In this document: piece by piece, positions 50,218-51,688 of the stretch
How the letters are laid out: each line of letters begins with the position of its first letter
Numbering within the stretch: the stretch's first letter is position 1
NCBI GenBank assembly: GCA_016875225.1
Contig: VGRW01000019.1
Coordinates: forward strand, 1-51,688
Length of the DNA stretch: 51,688 bases
Direction of reading: 5' to 3'
Origin: Deltaproteobacteria bacterium
Lineage (GTDB): Bacteria > Myxococcota_A > UBA9160 > SZUA-336
Program-made: the position numbers and the translations under genes
The notes under the pieces: generated by a model
What the model saw: only the letters and a program-made list of their open reading frames with translations
Databases searched by the model: none
Told to the model about the DNA's origin: nothing

Positions 50218-51411
50218 TCAGTCCGGAAGACCGAGAACGCGCTTTGCGATCACGTTGAGCTGCACTTCGGACGTCCCGCCCTCGATCGAGTTGCCCTTCG
50301 AGCGCAGCCACTCGCGCGTGGTGCCGAGCTCACGGGGATTGAAGCCGGCGCCCTCCCAGCCGAGCGCCTGCGAGCCGAGCACCTTCACGAGCAGCTCGCA
50401 GCGGCGCTTGTTCAGCTCGGTGCCGTAGAGCTTGAACATCGACGATGCCGCGCCCGGTCCCTGACCCGACTTCGCCTCGTCGCCGGAGCGGCGCAGAGAC
50501 GTGACGAAGCAGCGCGTGTCCATCAGGTGCTGCGCGACGGAATCGCGGATCGCCGCGTCGGCGATGCGGCCGCCCTCGCTGCCGCAGTACTCCTTCGCGA
50601 GCTGCTCGAGCGACGCGGCGCTTCCCCCGCCGCCGCCCAGGCCCATTCCGGCGATCATCTCGCGCTCGTGCTGGAGCAGCGCCTTCGCGATCGTCCAGCC
50701 GCCGTCGACCTTCCCGACCAGGTTCTTCTTGGGGACTCTCACGTCCTGGAAGAACGTCTGGCAGAACGGCGAGGAGCCGCTGATCAGCTTGATCGGCGAG
50801 ACCGAGACGCCCGGCGACGCCATGTCGAAGAGCAGGAAGCTGATTCCGTCGTGCTTGGGCGCGGTCGGGTTGGTGCGCACCAGGCAGAAGATCCAGTCCG
50901 CGTAGTTCGCGTAGGAGGTCCAGATCTTCTGGCCGTTCACCAGGTAGTGGTCGCCCTTGTCCTCGGCGCGCGTCTGCAGACCCGCCAGGTCGGAGCCGGC
51001 GCCGGGCTCGGAATAGCCCTGACACCAGCGGATCTCGCCGCGCACGATCTTCGGCAGGTGCTCGCGCTTCTGCTCCTCGTTTCCGTACTGGAGCAGCACG
51101 GGACCGAGCATGGTCAGGCCGAAGCTGTTCAGCGCCGGGCGGCAGTGCAGCCGGCGCAGCTCCTCGGCCAGCACGCGCGCCTCGGGCTTCGAGAGCCCGC
51201 CGCCGCCGTACTCCTTCGGCCAGGTCGGCGCCGTGAAGCCGCGCGCGGCCATGCGGTCGAGCCAGAGCTTCTCCTCGGGGTTCGTGTAGACCTTGTTGCG
51301 TCCGCCCCAGTTCACGTCTTCTTCGGAGCCGAGCGGCTTGCGCATCGACGGCGGGCAGTTCGCTTCGAGCCACTTGCCGATCTCGGCGCGAAACGTTTCG
51401 AGATTCTCCAA
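50218..51411 (-). CDS. acyl-CoA dehydrogenase, catalytic-type subunit
   Basis: This is a 397-residue acyl-CoA dehydrogenase with CQGYSEPGAGSDLAGLQT, GQKIWTSYANYADWIFCLV and a C-terminal SIEGGTSEVQLNVIAKRVLG that keeps the catalytic Glu position (Glu377) missing from its neighbour. A GGAGGA element 7 bases upstream decides for TTG 51411 as start. This gives ENLETFRAEIGKWLEANCP at the N-terminus, as in the family; GTG 51435 has no such site. The two dehydrogenases are probably subunits of one heteromeric enzyme, followed by the fused CoA transferase. Confidence 0.9.
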   Translation of the reverse strand: MENLETFRAEIGKWLEANCPPSMRKPLGSEEDVNWGGRNKVYTNPEEKLWLDRMAARGFTAPTWPKEYGGGGLSKPEARVLAEELRRLHCRPALNSFGLTMLGPVLLQYGNEEQKREHLPKIVRGEIRWCQGYSEPGAGSDLAGLQTRAEDKGDHYLVNGQKIWTSYANYADWIFCLVRTNPTAPKHDGISFLLFDMASPGVSVSPIKLISGSSPFCQTFFQDVRVPKKNLVGKVDGGWTIAKALLQHEREMIAGMGLGGGGGSAASLEQLAKEYCGSEGGRIADAAIRDSVAQHLMDTRCFVTSLRRSGDEAKSGQGPGAASSMFKLYGTELNKRRCELLVKVLGSQALGWEGAGFNPRELGTTREWLRSKGNSIEGGTSEVQLNVIAKRVLGLPD

Positions 51412-51528
51412 GGCGAGGTCCTCCGACGGGGCCACGCGCCGGTCTGGCGGGGCGGCGGTATCGTAAGCGCCCGACGGCGGCCGCCGCAACCGAGGCGGCG
51501 ACCCTTGCCGCGCCCGCCGCGTTCGGCT

Positions 51529-51538
51529 CTCCTAGGAG
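51529..51538. repeat. 10-base palindrome near the right edge
   Basis: CTCCTAGGAG is a perfect palindrome 30 bases before the transposase start. The less GC-rich sequence begins close to it. It could be the insertion target or part of the terminal repeat of the element. The rest of the 156-base gap 51412-51567 shows no gene. Confidence 0.3.
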
Positions 51539-51567
51539 CCTGACCCAAGACTCTCTCGCGCGCTAGC

Positions 51568-51688
51568 ATGGCGAGGATGGGTGAGAGAGGCGATTTCAAG
51601 GGGTACGAGCAACACCAGGGTTTGTTGCTTCCGGTATATATCAGCGACGCTCTGGATCGTTCGGACGTGACCTTCTTCATCGACGAAG
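51568..51688 (+). CDS. transposase N-terminus, IS1182-like, cut by the window edge
   Basis: From ATG 51568 the frame stays open to the end of the window, giving 40 codons. The product (MARMGERGDFKGYEQHQG, then LLLPVYISDALDRSD and VTFFIDE) resembles the conserved start of IS1182-family and related DDE transposases. There, a Phe-x-x-Tyr-x-x-x-Gln, a Leu-Pro pair and a Phe-Ile-Asp segment recur. The sequence is clearly less GC-rich than its neighbours, as expected for a mobile element. ATG 51577 is an alternative start. Intactness and the terminal repeats cannot be judged from this window. Confidence 0.55.
   Translation, partial: MARMGERGDFKGYEQHQGLLLPVYISDALDRSDVTFFIDE

Noticed and set aside
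1-51688. tRNA, rRNA, CRISPR arrays, toxin-antitoxin or phage defence genes
   Set aside because: No cloverleaf-like gap, spaced direct repeats or defence-family motifs were seen. Intergenic spaces are almost all below 100 bases.

Overview
The window is about 51.7 kb of very GC-rich DNA (roughly 70 % by eye). It is almost fully coding, with 53 predicted genes plus sequence resembling insertion-sequence ends at the two edges. No rRNA, tRNA or CRISPR array was seen. The gene set fits an aerobic Gram-negative bacterium of deltaproteobacterial type (Myxococcota, Binatota or a relative). The evidence is an RND pump, three periplasmic HtrA-type proteases, several lipoproteins, a c-type cytochrome, an oxygen-type protoporphyrinogen oxidase, an F420-type LLM enzyme, and many acyl-CoA dehydrogenases and CoA transferases. 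The lineage is inferred from gene content, not from a marker-gene tree.

Region by region. 1-94 is less GC-rich and may be the end of an insertion sequence. 95-6176 is the ribosomal-protein/RNA-modification region: a small zinc ribbon gene, then rpsP-khpA-rimM-trmD-rplS, then a membrane-anchored, degenerate SMC-like protein where rnhB often sits. An inverted yraN and rsmI follow, with a DUF721/DciA-like gene on the other side. 6173-9221 is alr-purD-tsaC. 9262-13223 is thiS-thiG-thiE joined by 4-base overlaps to an HtrA-like protease and a lipoprotein esterase. 13248-17334 is galK and two more HtrA/DegP proteases. 17342-25746 holds lipid and acyl-CoA genes: an ACAD10/11-type dehydrogenase, an enoyl-CoA hydratase, an alkyl-DHAP-synthase-like FAD enzyme, an acyltransferase, hydrolases and an APH-type kinase.

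25769-30993 reads as one leftward seven-gene operon: LLM oxidoreductase, phosphotriesterase/lactonase, B12-type radical SAM enzyme, DoxX, MOSC, SnoaL-like protein and a small lipoprotein. 31086-36928 is a rightward, tightly coupled run: hydrolase, CoA transferase, SDR, 3-methyladenine glycosylase, hemE, hemY. 36925-42037 is a tetR-MFP-RND efflux operon with a clear palindromic operator. 42155-44842 is a predicted periplasmic lactone-oxidation module: a cytochrome c5-like lipoprotein, a Tat-exported aldonolactone-oxidase-type flavoprotein and an anchored metallo-beta-lactamase-fold enzyme. 44853-51411 looks like a cassette for degrading branched or steroid-like acyl-CoAs: DUF35, an Ltp2-like thiolase, a fused double CoA transferase and a heteromeric-type acyl-CoA dehydrogenase pair. 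A 35-residue membrane peptide gene sits in the middle of it. The right edge enters a transposase gene.

Genes are packed tightly. Sixteen same-strand neighbour pairs share a 4-base NTGA start/stop, three convergent pairs share one CTAG for both stop codons, and several first genes have a -10-like hexamer only 6-8 bases before the start codon, which suggests leaderless transcripts.
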